From Prochlorococcus sp. AG-363-C02 (GTDB lineage Bacteria > Cyanobacteriota > Cyanobacteriia > PCC-6307 > Cyanobiaceae): 64,000 bases of DNA. A program made the position numbers and the translations under genes. Of the stretch, positions 53,236 through 62,556 are shown in pieces. The stretch is from positions 1 through 64,000 of the forward strand of contig QCFH01000002.1 of NCBI GenBank assembly GCA_003278345.1. Reading direction: 5' to 3'. The notes beneath the pieces were generated by a model, which had not been told where the DNA came from, made no database searches, and was given only the letters and a program-made list of their open reading frames with translations. The first letter of the stretch is position 1. Each line of letters opens with the position of its first letter.

Positions 53236-54588
53236 TTATAGTCTCCCACTATGATGTGATGGTATTGATCCTCTGGCATTAAAAACAACTCTTATAGTTT
53301 TAAGCATTATAAGCAAATCAAGTAGAGTTGAAAAATGAAGTAAATAATATAAATCATAACTTAATTTATTAGATGAATCTTTTACAGAAGCTCCATATGG
53401 ATAATTAACTTGAGCCCAGCCGCTAAGACCAGGTCTCATGAGATATCTGAGTTGATAATGAGGTATTTTGCTTATAAGTGATTTCTCTATTTCTGGCCTT
53501 TCAGGTCTAGGTCCTATAAGACTCATTTGACCAGTAAGAACAGACCACAGCTGAGGTAATTCGTCTATTCTAGTAGATCTTAATATCGAACCAATAAAAG
53601 TTATTCGAGAATCATTTTTTTTTGCCCATTGAGCTCCGCTCGATTCAGCATTAGTTCTCATAGTACGCAATTTATAAATTCTAAAAGGAGCACCTCCAAA
53701 TCCTGATCTTATGTGTGAATAAAACACAGGTCCTCTATCCTCTAATTTTATTAATAAAGCTGCAATTAGAATAAATGGTGAGGTTATTAATAACAGAATA
53801 ATGCTTATTAGGAACTCACATAATCTCTTTAATCTTAATTGAAATGTACCTTTGGGTAAAGAAAATCTATTGCTCAAAAAATACATATTGTTAAATAGAT
53901 TAGGAGGATATCTCTGAAGAACAACTTCTGACCATTCTAAAATAGAAAATATTTCAACACCTTTAATCTTAAGTTTTAATATCTCATCTAAATCTATTTT
54001 CTCAAGAATATCAAAGTTTTCTATAATAATTCCACTATGTTTTTTTAATGATTCAGAATTTATTTCAAAGTTATTCTGAAAATCAATTTTACAATCTACT
54101 CTAGACCAATTCAATTGCTCCGTAAGATTAGCATAAGATTCTTCTGATCCAATCAACAGCCAATTTTGCTTTTTAACTAATAGTGTTACAAAGAAAAAAT
54201 TAATTAAGAGCTGAAATAAACTACTTAATATTGCAATCAATGAAAAGAAAGAGAATACTTTGACATTATATAAAATATCTATCATATTACCGATCAAAAG
54301 ACTTAAAACTGCTAATGAAGCTATTGATAAGAAACAGACAATAAAACTTTTTAATATATTTTTTATAATTATATATATATACTTTTCCAATTTATATGTG
54401 TATCTTCCAAAGACATAGCTGGAAACAATCCAATTAATTGATACAAATATGAAAGGTAACGAAAAAAATATTGAATTTAATGATTTACTTGAAAAAATAG
54501 AGAATGAAAAAAATATTATTAAAAAATCTACAATCGCAAATATAAGAATATGTTTTCTAGTAATTAACCAGGGTATATTATTTTTCAT
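53236..54588 (-). CDS. polyprenyl-phosphate sugar phosphotransferase (WcaJ/exopolysaccharide initiating type)
   Basis: A 450-residue membrane protein. Four N-terminal hydrophobic helices (residues about 10-140) and a soluble CoA-binding-like region precede the fifth helix (LCEFLISIILLLITSPFIL). The catalytic domain has FRIYKLRTMRTNA, TRIDELPQLWSVLTGQMS and LIGPRPERPE. It attaches the first sugar-phosphate to undecaprenyl phosphate to start a repeat unit. It is the last gene of a minus-strand trio with the Wza- and Wzz-like genes. Confidence 0.95.
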   Translation of the reverse strand: MKNNIPWLITRKHILIFAIVDFLIIFFSFSIFSSKSLNSIFFSLPFIFVSINWIVSSYVFGRYTYKLEKYIYIIIKNILKSFIVCFLSIASLAVLSLLIGNMIDILYNVKVFSFFSLIAILSSLFQLLINFFFVTLLVKKQNWLLIGSEESYANLTEQLNWSRVDCKIDFQNNFEINSESLKKHSGIIIENFDILEKIDLDEILKLKIKGVEIFSILEWSEVVLQRYPPNLFNNMYFLSNRFSLPKGTFQLRLKRLCEFLISIILLLITSPFILIAALLIKLEDRGPVFYSHIRSGFGGAPFRIYKLRTMRTNAESSGAQWAKKNDSRITFIGSILRSTRIDELPQLWSVLTGQMSLIGPRPERPEIEKSLISKIPHYQLRYLMRPGLSGWAQVNYPYGASVKDSSNKLSYDLYYLLHFSTLLDLLIMLKTIRVVFNARGSIPSHHSGRL

Positions 54589-54608
54589 TTTACTAAGTGC
54601 ATATATAT

Positions 54609-55862
54609 TTAATCAGTGAGTATCTCGTACAACATATAAGTTTGAACAGTTTTAGCAAAAGGTGAAGTAGCTTCTTCTATTATCTCAGCTGCTATATTAA
54701 ATCCACTTTTATTAACTGCTAATATATCACCTGATTTTAAATATTGATTACTAGTTGATCCTCTTTTACTATTTTTATTATATCTGAAACGGGTTTTAGC
54801 CATTGTCCCGTCCTTCTTGATCCTCAAGAGCGTTATTGGGCCTCTCAAAGCTCTTAAGCCTGACATAAGCAGGGCATCATTTACAGTAGAAGATTTGGTT
54901 AACAATAAAATGCCTGGCTTTTCTACCCTTCCAGAGACAAAAACAGTTATTTCTTTAGGATTTAAATTTGACATCATTGCCTTACTTAATTGAACCAAAG
55001 TTTCCTGCGAACTTTTAGATACTTTAATAACATCCCCATCTGCAATTCGTATATTTTGACTTTGATCACCATCTTCAATTACTTTTAAAAAATTAACCTT
55101 TGTCCTTATAAGACCTCCTCCATTTGAAAGAGTATTCTTTCTAACAATTTCTATATTAGTTAGATTGCTATAAGGTGTTATACCTTTTGCTACCTTAATA
55201 GCATCAAATAAAGTAGGGAAATAACCTGTCGGACCAGCTAGATTTGCAGATGCAAGTTGCCTTCTAGCAATATATTCAGTAGATCCTATTCTTTCTGATA
55301 AATCTCTTCTATTAAGACTACTTTGCCTTTCTTGGAAAGCAGAGATTTTGTTTATGTCTTTAAGTAATTTTGGATTTGAATTATTAGTGCTCAGAATATC
55401 AGAAGGTGGTGCACCAAAGGAGCCAGCCAATATATGCATTCCAGGCTCTTCAACTTCCCCAGATATATAAAATCTAATAGGTCGGTAATGAGCAACTTCT
55501 ACTTTAACATTTGGCTTTAAAAGAATTCCTTCAAAACGTTTATTTAATAATTCCTGTAATTCATTTATAGTTAACCCACTAACAAAAATATTGTTTATCT
55601 TTGGTAGTGTTATAGAACCATTACCATCAATAATATAGAAATTAGTAAGGTAACCTAGATTCTTATCTATGATTACCTTAAGAGTATCGCCCTGACCTAA
55701 AATGTAATCAAAATTTGTTTTTTTATCTAGATATTCTTCTTTTGGATGATTTTCTGATTCTATAGAAGCATATGTATAAATTGTTGAGTTCCCAACCAAC
55801 AAGGATATAAAGAAAATTATATTAAATATTTTTTTTGAAAGTTTCAATTTAATTGGTTTCAT
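54609..55862 (-). CDS. polysaccharide export protein, Wza-like
   Basis: A 417-residue secreted protein. An N-terminal signal segment (IFNIIFFISLLVGNSTIYTY) is followed by the Poly_export domain (YILGQGDTLKVIID ... GSITLPKINNIFVSGLTINEL) and an SLBB domain (RFYISGEVEEPGMHIL), then a second SLBB (VFVSGRVEKPGILLL). It forms the outer-membrane channel for capsule or exopolysaccharide. A lipobox cysteine was not seen. It lies between the initiating transferase and the co-polymerase. Confidence 0.93.
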   Translation of the reverse strand: MKPIKLKLSKKIFNIIFFISLLVGNSTIYTYASIESENHPKEEYLDKKTNFDYILGQGDTLKVIIDKNLGYLTNFYIIDGNGSITLPKINNIFVSGLTINELQELLNKRFEGILLKPNVKVEVAHYRPIRFYISGEVEEPGMHILAGSFGAPPSDILSTNNSNPKLLKDINKISAFQERQSSLNRRDLSERIGSTEYIARRQLASANLAGPTGYFPTLFDAIKVAKGITPYSNLTNIEIVRKNTLSNGGGLIRTKVNFLKVIEDGDQSQNIRIADGDVIKVSKSSQETLVQLSKAMMSNLNPKEITVFVSGRVEKPGILLLTKSSTVNDALLMSGLRALRGPITLLRIKKDGTMAKTRFRYNKNSKRGSTSNQYLKSGDILAVNKSGFNIAAEIIEEATSPFAKTVQTYMLYEILTD

Positions 55863-55939
55863 TTAGTTAGATTAGTTTCTTTAAAAGGTTTAAAGCTTTA
55901 ACTGATTGGCTAACAATCATTATTTTATATAAAAGCTTC

Positions 55940-57670
55940 TTAATTTGCCAATAATATTAAACCCTCAACCTTAATGCATTGAATAGACAATCTATTTCTA
56001 AATTTAATTGCTTCATTTTTTGTCATGGATCCTAATGAGGTTAGTAGTATTTGTTTAGAACAAGCTTTGGCTTCAACAAGGTTCTCTGTTACTTCAAATT
56101 TTCTTGGAGAAATTTCTTCTACCAGTTTTTTACGTAACAACTCTTTCCACTCTTCTGAAATATTCCCTAATATAATAAAAGCAATTTTTTTGTCATCAGT
56201 TGTATTTAATATGGTTCCATCTGCTATTAATCTTATTTCCTCATCTAAATCTACGAAGTTAAATGTATCTATTAGATTGACATCAAGATAAGTTAAAAGT
56301 TTCTTTTTATTATATATAATTCCGGTTTTGTTTTCTTTTACTATTGAGAATAAAGAGCCTGTTAAGAAGCCTCCTAATAAGCCTAATATAATAAGATTTG
56401 ACATTTTAGGAGCAACTTTATTGCTAAGCAAGGTTGGTGTTGTAATTAATTCCCATGGGTCAGACGAACGTGCAGCTTCAAGTGCCAATAATCTTCTTTC
56501 AGACTCTAGTTTTATCAAGGTATTCTCATCTCTAGCAGCTTCATTTGCTAATTCCTTAAATTTTATAAGAACATCCCTAGGCCTTTCATTTGAAGTTTTT
56601 ACAGACATTAAAGTATCTCTCTTTGCTTCTAAATGTCCTATTAATAGAGGTTTAAGTTTATAAACTAAGGATTCCCTCTCTTCCTTCAACGCTAGTAGAT
56701 CATCATCATTATGTTCTAAAAATATATTTAACTTACTTAATGATATATCTATTGATTCTATCTTATTTGTAATACTTCTAGCCTGATTTTGTGCTCTCGC
56801 TTTTGCTAGAAAAATCTCAGGATTTATATTAGGATTGTTCAAGCTGGCTATTTCTATATCTATTCTATTCATCTCATTTATTGCCGCTATTCTATTCTGT
56901 TCTGTTCCAGTTAGTTGTAAATTCGAAATATTTCCAAATGTCATTAGATTCTTATCTGTAAAGCTATTGCTAATGCCAGCAATTAAATTATATTTTGAAG
57001 AATAATCTTCAAACATTTCTCTTGAAATCCTTCCTTTTTCCTTATAGATTAAAATCTGCTCGTCTAAATGATCTATACCCTGTCTAATTCCTTTATCCCT
57101 ATCCCTATTTGAGAATTTTTGATAGGCAGTAGACATATCATTCAAAACTTTATTAATTCTTGTCTTGCTTGTATCTTTATAACTAATATTAAGAACAGAG
57201 GTTCCTTTCTTAAGCTCTATCTTTAAATTACTTTTTAGCCAATGTCTAAACTTCCATCCTGTAATATTTTTCCCGGAAGCCAACATATCTTTTTTAACAT
57301 AGTCAAAAATAGGCATAAGTACTGAAGGACTTTTAAGAATTTCTACTTCAGTAGCTAGCTCATTTGCCTTCCCGCTAACACCTCCCAGCTGACTTAAAAT
57401 TTGATTATTAAGTTCCTGCATAGAGCCAGGTCTTGATTTTGATTCATCATTAGATGCAAGAACAATCTGTAAATCTCCCTGCCAAACAGGTTCTTTTCTT
57501 ATAGCGTTAAACAAGCCTAGGCATATCCCAAAGACAGTAAATATAATTATTGATGTTTTGTTTCTTATTAATGTATTAAAAATTTCCTGCAAATCAATCT
57601 CATCATCCACTTCTTGCTGATTAGTGGGATTAATATTAGATGGATTTTTGTTTTCTGTATAATTCTCCAT
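55940..57670 (-). CDS. Wzz/Wzc-like polysaccharide co-polymerase without a kinase P-loop
   Basis: A 576-residue protein with a first transmembrane helix (IIIFTVFGICLGLFNAI), a long periplasmic coiled-coil region (about residues 60-400) and a second helix with proline-rich approach (APKMSNLIILGLLGGFLTGSL). The cytoplasmic tail of about 130 residues occupies the place of the BY-kinase domain but has no Walker A Gly-Lys-Thr; IAFIILGNISEEWKELL looks like a degenerate nucleotide-binding strand. It should set chain length and link export. The start ATG 57670 fits an acidic N-terminal tail. Confidence 0.88.
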   Translation of the reverse strand: MENYTENKNPSNINPTNQQEVDDEIDLQEIFNTLIRNKTSIIIFTVFGICLGLFNAIRKEPVWQGDLQIVLASNDESKSRPGSMQELNNQILSQLGGVSGKANELATEVEILKSPSVLMPIFDYVKKDMLASGKNITGWKFRHWLKSNLKIELKKGTSVLNISYKDTSKTRINKVLNDMSTAYQKFSNRDRDKGIRQGIDHLDEQILIYKEKGRISREMFEDYSSKYNLIAGISNSFTDKNLMTFGNISNLQLTGTEQNRIAAINEMNRIDIEIASLNNPNINPEIFLAKARAQNQARSITNKIESIDISLSKLNIFLEHNDDDLLALKEERESLVYKLKPLLIGHLEAKRDTLMSVKTSNERPRDVLIKFKELANEAARDENTLIKLESERRLLALEAARSSDPWELITTPTLLSNKVAPKMSNLIILGLLGGFLTGSLFSIVKENKTGIIYNKKKLLTYLDVNLIDTFNFVDLDEEIRLIADGTILNTTDDKKIAFIILGNISEEWKELLRKKLVEEISPRKFEVTENLVEAKACSKQILLTSLGSMTKNEAIKFRNRLSIQCIKVEGLILLAN

Positions 57671-57924
57671 TGCTTAATTTTAGCACTCTAGGCGGTTAGG
57701 AACTTAATGCTATTAGAACAAGTATTCAAAAATCTCAAAATATTTCATCTTTATCAAATGCAAACTTTAAAAGAATTTGAGCAAAGAAGATGTATTAAAC
57801 TTCGTAATTTTTACTGAAGTCTTCTTATTTTCGTTGGAATTATATATTTTTATCGCAACATAAATCCTTAATCTTGATTTTAATCAGCAAAAAATTATGA
57901 TCTTTTATATAAAATATTATCTCC

Positions 57925-58959
57925 ATGGCTAAACGTCCTATTTTGATTACAGGAGCAGCAGGTTTTATTGGTGCCGCTTTGGTCAAGGAGCTTTTATTAA
58001 ATGGTGAGAAAGTAATTGGAATAGATAATTTGAATAATTATTATGATGTAAATTTAAAGAAGTCTCGACTAGATAATATAAATAGATTAACAATTGCAAA
58101 TCATGCTACATGGAGATTTGAGCAGATATCTATAAACGACTTCAAAGCTTTAAGTGATATTTTTGAATCTTACTCACCTAGAATTGTAGTTAATCTTGCT
58201 GCCCAAGCAGGAGTAAGACATTCTATGAAATTCCCTTCTGATTATATTCAGAGCAATATAGTTGGATTTACTAATTTAATTGAATTATGTAAGACTAATA
58301 ATATTGAGAATCTTATATATGCTTCTAGTAGTTCTGTTTATGGAGGTAATGAGAATTACCCATTCTCAGAAAAACAATCTGTTGATCATCCAATAAGTCT
58401 TTACGCAGCAACTAAAAAATCTAATGAGTTAATCGCGCATACCTATAGTCATCTATATGGTATTCCTTCAACTGGATTAAGATTTTTTACCGTATATGGT
58501 CCCTGGGGAAGGCCTGATATGGCACCGATGATTTTTGCCAAGTCAATACTTTCTCGTGAGCCTATATCAATATATAACCACGGAGAAATGAAAAGAGATT
58601 TTACTTATATTGATGATGTTACAGAGGCTATAAAAAGATGTTGTTATCAACCTGCAACTTCAAATCCTAATTTCAATAAAAACTTCCCAGACCCATCCAC
58701 CTCTTTTGCTCCACATAGGATTTTTAATATTGGAAATAGCAATTCAATACCATTAATGGAATTCATAAAAACTATAGAGGATTACCTAGAGATAAAAGCA
58801 ATAAAGCATTTTATGCCAATTCAACCAGGAGATGTTATTTCTACAGCTTCTGATAACAAAGCTCTTGAATCTTGGATAGGTTTTAAGCCATCAACATCAT
58901 TAAAAATAGGTATAAGTAAATTCATAGATTGGTATAAAGAGTATTATGATATAAACTAG
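57925..58959 (+). CDS. UDP-glucuronate 4-epimerase-like NAD-dependent epimerase
   Basis: A 344-residue extended SDR. ITGAAGFIGAALVKELL is the NAD loop, and GIDNLNNYYDVNLKKSRL is typical of the UDP-glucuronate 4-epimerase (Cap1J/GAE) group. SSSSVYGG and SLYAATKKSNE contain the catalytic Ser, Tyr and Lys. FFTVYGPWGRPDMAPM is also diagnostic. It interconverts UDP-glucuronate and UDP-galacturonate, using the ugd product. It starts a plus-strand pair with galE. Confidence 0.93.
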   Translation: MAKRPILITGAAGFIGAALVKELLLNGEKVIGIDNLNNYYDVNLKKSRLDNINRLTIANHATWRFEQISINDFKALSDIFESYSPRIVVNLAAQAGVRHSMKFPSDYIQSNIVGFTNLIELCKTNNIENLIYASSSSVYGGNENYPFSEKQSVDHPISLYAATKKSNELIAHTYSHLYGIPSTGLRFFTVYGPWGRPDMAPMIFAKSILSREPISIYNHGEMKRDFTYIDDVTEAIKRCCYQPATSNPNFNKNFPDPSTSFAPHRIFNIGNSNSIPLMEFIKTIEDYLEIKAIKHFMPIQPGDVISTASDNKALESWIGFKPSTSLKIGISKFIDWYKEYYDIN

Positions 58960-59008
58960 TATTTTATTAATATGTATTTAGAATGTTTTATAAGAAATTA
59001 ATGCTCTA

Positions 59009-60079
59009 GTGAAAACTGTAATTGCAACAGGTGGGGCCGGATTTATTGGAAGCCACACAAGTCTAGTTTTACTTCAAAAGGGAATCAACTTAATAGTTAT
59101 TGATTCTCTTGAAAATAGTTCTGAAAAGGCTATAGAAGCTATTAACGAATTATTATCTGATATAGATCCTAAAAATAGGGGTGAATTATATTTTAGGAAG
59201 GGCGATATCAGAAATTATAATTGGCTTAATAGTATTTTTATAGAATTTAAATCTAAAGGAATACCTGTTGAAGCTTTAATTCATTTTGCAGGTTTAAAAG
59301 CAGTGGAAGAATCTATTAAATTACCTTTGAGGTACTGGAACAACAATGTAAGTGGTTCAATTAATCTTTTGCAAGTAATGAAAGAGAATGACTGTCGAAC
59401 AATAGTTTTCAGTAGTAGTGCAACTATTTATTCAAGCAAAGATTGTTCTCTAGGTGAATCTCTTGTCGAAGATTCTTTATTTAGTCCAATAAATCCATAT
59501 GGAAATACAAAACTTACTATAGAAAATATTCTAAAGGATGTTTATTATAGTGAGCCAAAATTATGGAAGATATGCAATCTGAGGTATTTTAATCCAGTAG
59601 GTGCTCATTATTCAGGAAAAATAGGTGAAAGTCCTTCATCAATTCCTAGCAATTTATTTCCTTATATTTCCCAGGTATCTATTGGAAAATTAGAAAAATT
59701 ATCTATTTTTGGGAATGATTGGCCTACAAAAGATGGTACATGTATAAGGGACTACATACACATAATGGATCTTGCGGAAGCTCACTATGCTGCATTACTT
59801 TATCTAATTAAAGAGGAGCCTCAAGTTATAAGTTTAAATATTGGTACTGGATCAGGTAAAAGTGTCCTGGAAGTAGTCGATACCTATGCAAAGGTCAATC
59901 AATGTACCATTCCTTATGAATTTGTTCCCAGAAGAAAAGGAGATGCTGCTTTCGTTGTAGCAAATAATCAATTAGCTCTAGAAAAATTAGACTGGGAACC
60001 TAAAAGAAATTTAATAGATATGTGTAGAGACGCATTTAAATGGCAGCAACTAAATCCGAATGGTTTTAATGATTATTAA
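59009..60079 (+). CDS. galE: UDP-glucose 4-epimerase
   Basis: A 356-residue enzyme. TGGAGFIGSHTSLVLLQKG is the NAD loop, FSSSATIY and NPYGNTKLTIEN carry Ser, Tyr and Lys, and LRYFNPVGAH and RDYIHIMDLAEAH are GalE signatures. It interconverts UDP-glucose and UDP-galactose. GTG 59009 is the start (VKTVIATGG). It ends 28 bp before the convergent SIS-domain gene. Confidence 0.96.
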   Translation: MKTVIATGGAGFIGSHTSLVLLQKGINLIVIDSLENSSEKAIEAINELLSDIDPKNRGELYFRKGDIRNYNWLNSIFIEFKSKGIPVEALIHFAGLKAVEESIKLPLRYWNNNVSGSINLLQVMKENDCRTIVFSSSATIYSSKDCSLGESLVEDSLFSPINPYGNTKLTIENILKDVYYSEPKLWKICNLRYFNPVGAHYSGKIGESPSSIPSNLFPYISQVSIGKLEKLSIFGNDWPTKDGTCIRDYIHIMDLAEAHYAALLYLIKEEPQVISLNIGTGSGKSVLEVVDTYAKVNQCTIPYEFVPRRKGDAAFVVANNQLALEKLDWEPKRNLIDMCRDAFKWQQLNPNGFNDY

Positions 60080-60107
60080 TCTTTGCTTTTATTCAAAATT
60101 TTAATTG

Positions 60108-60722
60108 TTATGAATTTACTAAAGTTTGAACAGACTCCCATTTTGTTGGTTTTTGTTTTAATTCTGGCAAGCTTACCAATAAATGCCAAACTACAGCTTG
60201 AAAGGCTTCAGAATGAGGAGTTATCAGTTCTGAATTAACAATTGGTATTAATATAGATGCCTTTGCTATTTCTCTTGTATATCCATTATCTTTGCCGACT
60301 ATTCCTACTACCGGAGTTTTTCTTTCCTTAGCAAACTCTAATGCTTTAACTATGCAAGGACTAATATTTAATTGGAGATTTCCTCCTCCAACAGAAAAAA
60401 CGAAAATCAAATCATTAGATGTAAGGTTACTTACGTCAAGCCATGCACTAAAAATCGTTTCCCATCCCTCGTCATTTGTTCTGGCTGTTAACTCAGAAAC
60501 ATTATCTGTAGGTGCATAGCATTCAACACCTGCAAGTTTTCTAAAATCATTTACAGCATGAGAGCAATTACCAGCACTCCCACCTACACCAATAAAAAAA
60601 ACTCTACCTTTTCTAGACCTTGTATCTATAATCTCCTTTGCTACTGACTCTACCTCTATTTGATCTATACTGGAGGCAATCAGACTGACCTCTTTAAAGT
60701 AACTATCAATAAAGCTTCTCAT
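60108..60722 (-). CDS. SIS-domain sugar phosphate isomerase, GmhA-like
   Basis: A 204-residue single-SIS protein. VFFIGVGGSAGNCSHAVNDF is the phosphosugar-binding loop of the GmhA family, and DNVSELTARTNDEGWETIF resembles the active-site helix of sedoheptulose-7-phosphate isomerase. VFSVGGGNLQLN is a second binding loop. GmhA makes heptose precursors for lipopolysaccharide; no hldE or heptosyltransferase is seen nearby, so a related isomerisation is possible. Confidence 0.85.
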   Translation of the reverse strand: MRSFIDSYFKEVSLIASSIDQIEVESVAKEIIDTRSRKGRVFFIGVGGSAGNCSHAVNDFRKLAGVECYAPTDNVSELTARTNDEGWETIFSAWLDVSNLTSNDLIFVFSVGGGNLQLNISPCIVKALEFAKERKTPVVGIVGKDNGYTREIAKASILIPIVNSELITPHSEAFQAVVWHLLVSLPELKQKPTKWESVQTLVNS

Positions 60723-60989
60723 TTGTGATAGATATGTAAAGTTTTGAATTTATTATAACTTATTGCTTTAGAGTTAATTTATAGCATAACTTATTGTTAT
60801 CTTTATTTTATTGCGATAAAATAAATAGAAATCTAAAAAGTTAGATAGTAAAACTAAATTACAATTACATATATATATTTTATAAATGGAAATATAAATA
60901 AATTATATTAATTGGATACAAAGAAAGCAAATCTAAAAGAATTAGAGATTATAAGGTATTATATATAATTGTCTTTACTGCTTAATGTT

Positions 60990-62468
60990 ATGAATATTGC
61001 AGTTATTGGAAGCGGAGTAACAGCCTTTGCTGCTGCATCATATCTTAGCAAAAAAGGATTTTCGGTCGATTGCATTGCTCCTAGAATTGAACCAATGAAG
61101 AAAGAAATTGACAAAGTTTATTGTTCAGAAAATTCAAATAAATTTCTTAGTTCACCTAAGCTTAATAGAGCTGACTTTATTTACAGTAAAAATATAAGCG
61201 ACAAAGTCTTTCCTAAAGAATGTAAAGACTTTACTGGGATTGAGATAGTTGATTCTATCGGTCTTGCAAGATATTGGGGGGCTAATTTAGCTAAGTATGC
61301 TCTTAATGAAAGCATTAACAAACTAAATCTATGTAATGAGGATAGGAATTTTTTAGAAAATCTTATACCTACTTTAAATGTAAATGAATTTTACCAAGAA
61401 CTAAATAATAACAAGTATGTACAGAATCTAAAAAAATCTTCTTTTTCTTCTAATAAAAATTACAACCAAACTAGTTTAGAAATATTTGACGCCACTCTTG
61501 CTATATGGAAAAACAAATGTAACCTTGATAGCCTACCGGACGAAAGAAAAAATGAAGCTATATTTGGTAGTAATTTTTTGATGCCAAATTCTTATCAATC
61601 AATAAATGGAAGAGTAGTTGATATAATGAATATATTTGATAAGAACAAGTCATTAGTTATTAAAGTTAAATTTAAAAATACATTTATTTTAAAGTCATAC
61701 GATTATATTTTTGTTGCTTGCGGGGCAATAGGGTCTTATAGGCTGATATCAAATATTTGCAAAGACACTTCAAGTTTAGGAATATCTCACAAGATAAAAC
61801 ATCATCCAATGATATCAAGACTTGCTTTTGTTCCTAATCTAGAATGCCCCAAAAAATATATATCAATGAGTAATTTTGATATAGCAATGACTGTCAATAA
61901 ATGCAATATTTATTTAAATTTCTATCCGCTTAAAGGGTTATTTAATTCTTATACTCGTAACAGTTTAAAAAGTAAGTATATATTCAAAATAATTAAAAAG
62001 ATTTATATTTTACTGAATATTAAATCTGATAGCCCGTTATCAATCAGCTGGTGGATTGACAGATTATACATTTCTTCTTTATACTTTGATTCAGATTTAT
62101 CTTCATCATATATAACAAGTAGCAAAGATAATTTAATTACAATAAATGGTGGCTTCAGGGCTGATTTCCAGAAACTAATACTAAGGAATACAATGCCTAT
62201 GATTAAAAGTAAATTAAAAAATAAAAAAATCTTTTTAATACCCTTTATATCAAAAATTCATAAGCCAGGTTCAGATCTTCATTATTCAAGTACTCTAATA
62301 AATTATACAAATAAAGAATCTAATCTTTCTATAAATAAAAAAACTGATTCGAGAATATTTACAATTGATTCTTCTTCATCTGAATATTTACCAACTGCAA
62401 ATCCAACATACTATTTTATAGCAAGAGCTATAAAACTAGCAAGTGATTTTAGTACTTCAAAGCGCTAA
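60990..62468 (+). CDS. GMC-like FAD-dependent oxidoreductase
   Basis: A 492-residue protein beginning MNIAVIGSGVTAFAAASYLSKK, an FAD-binding Rossmann loop. Near the middle, YIFVACGAIGSYRLISN resembles the late FAD contact of GMC oxidoreductases, and the C-terminal FIARAIKLASDF closes the FAD domain. HKPGSDLHYSSTLI may carry an active-site His. The family oxidises alcohols of sugars and sterols. It lies in a glycan island before a GT2 gene. ATG 60990 is chosen over TTG 60969. The substrate is unknown. Confidence 0.65.
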   Translation: MNIAVIGSGVTAFAAASYLSKKGFSVDCIAPRIEPMKKEIDKVYCSENSNKFLSSPKLNRADFIYSKNISDKVFPKECKDFTGIEIVDSIGLARYWGANLAKYALNESINKLNLCNEDRNFLENLIPTLNVNEFYQELNNNKYVQNLKKSSFSSNKNYNQTSLEIFDATLAIWKNKCNLDSLPDERKNEAIFGSNFLMPNSYQSINGRVVDIMNIFDKNKSLVIKVKFKNTFILKSYDYIFVACGAIGSYRLISNICKDTSSLGISHKIKHHPMISRLAFVPNLECPKKYISMSNFDIAMTVNKCNIYLNFYPLKGLFNSYTRNSLKSKYIFKIIKKIYILLNIKSDSPLSISWWIDRLYISSLYFDSDLSSSYITSSKDNLITINGGFRADFQKLILRNTMPMIKSKLKNKKIFLIPFISKIHKPGSDLHYSSTLINYTNKESNLSINKKTDSRIFTIDSSSSEYLPTANPTYYFIARAIKLASDFSTSKR

Positions 62469-62556
62469 TAATCATAGAGAAGTAAAATGATGCTAAGGAC
62501 TATTATATATTCATAATAAAGCATGTTAAAGTTAAATTAGTCTTTATATTTAAATA

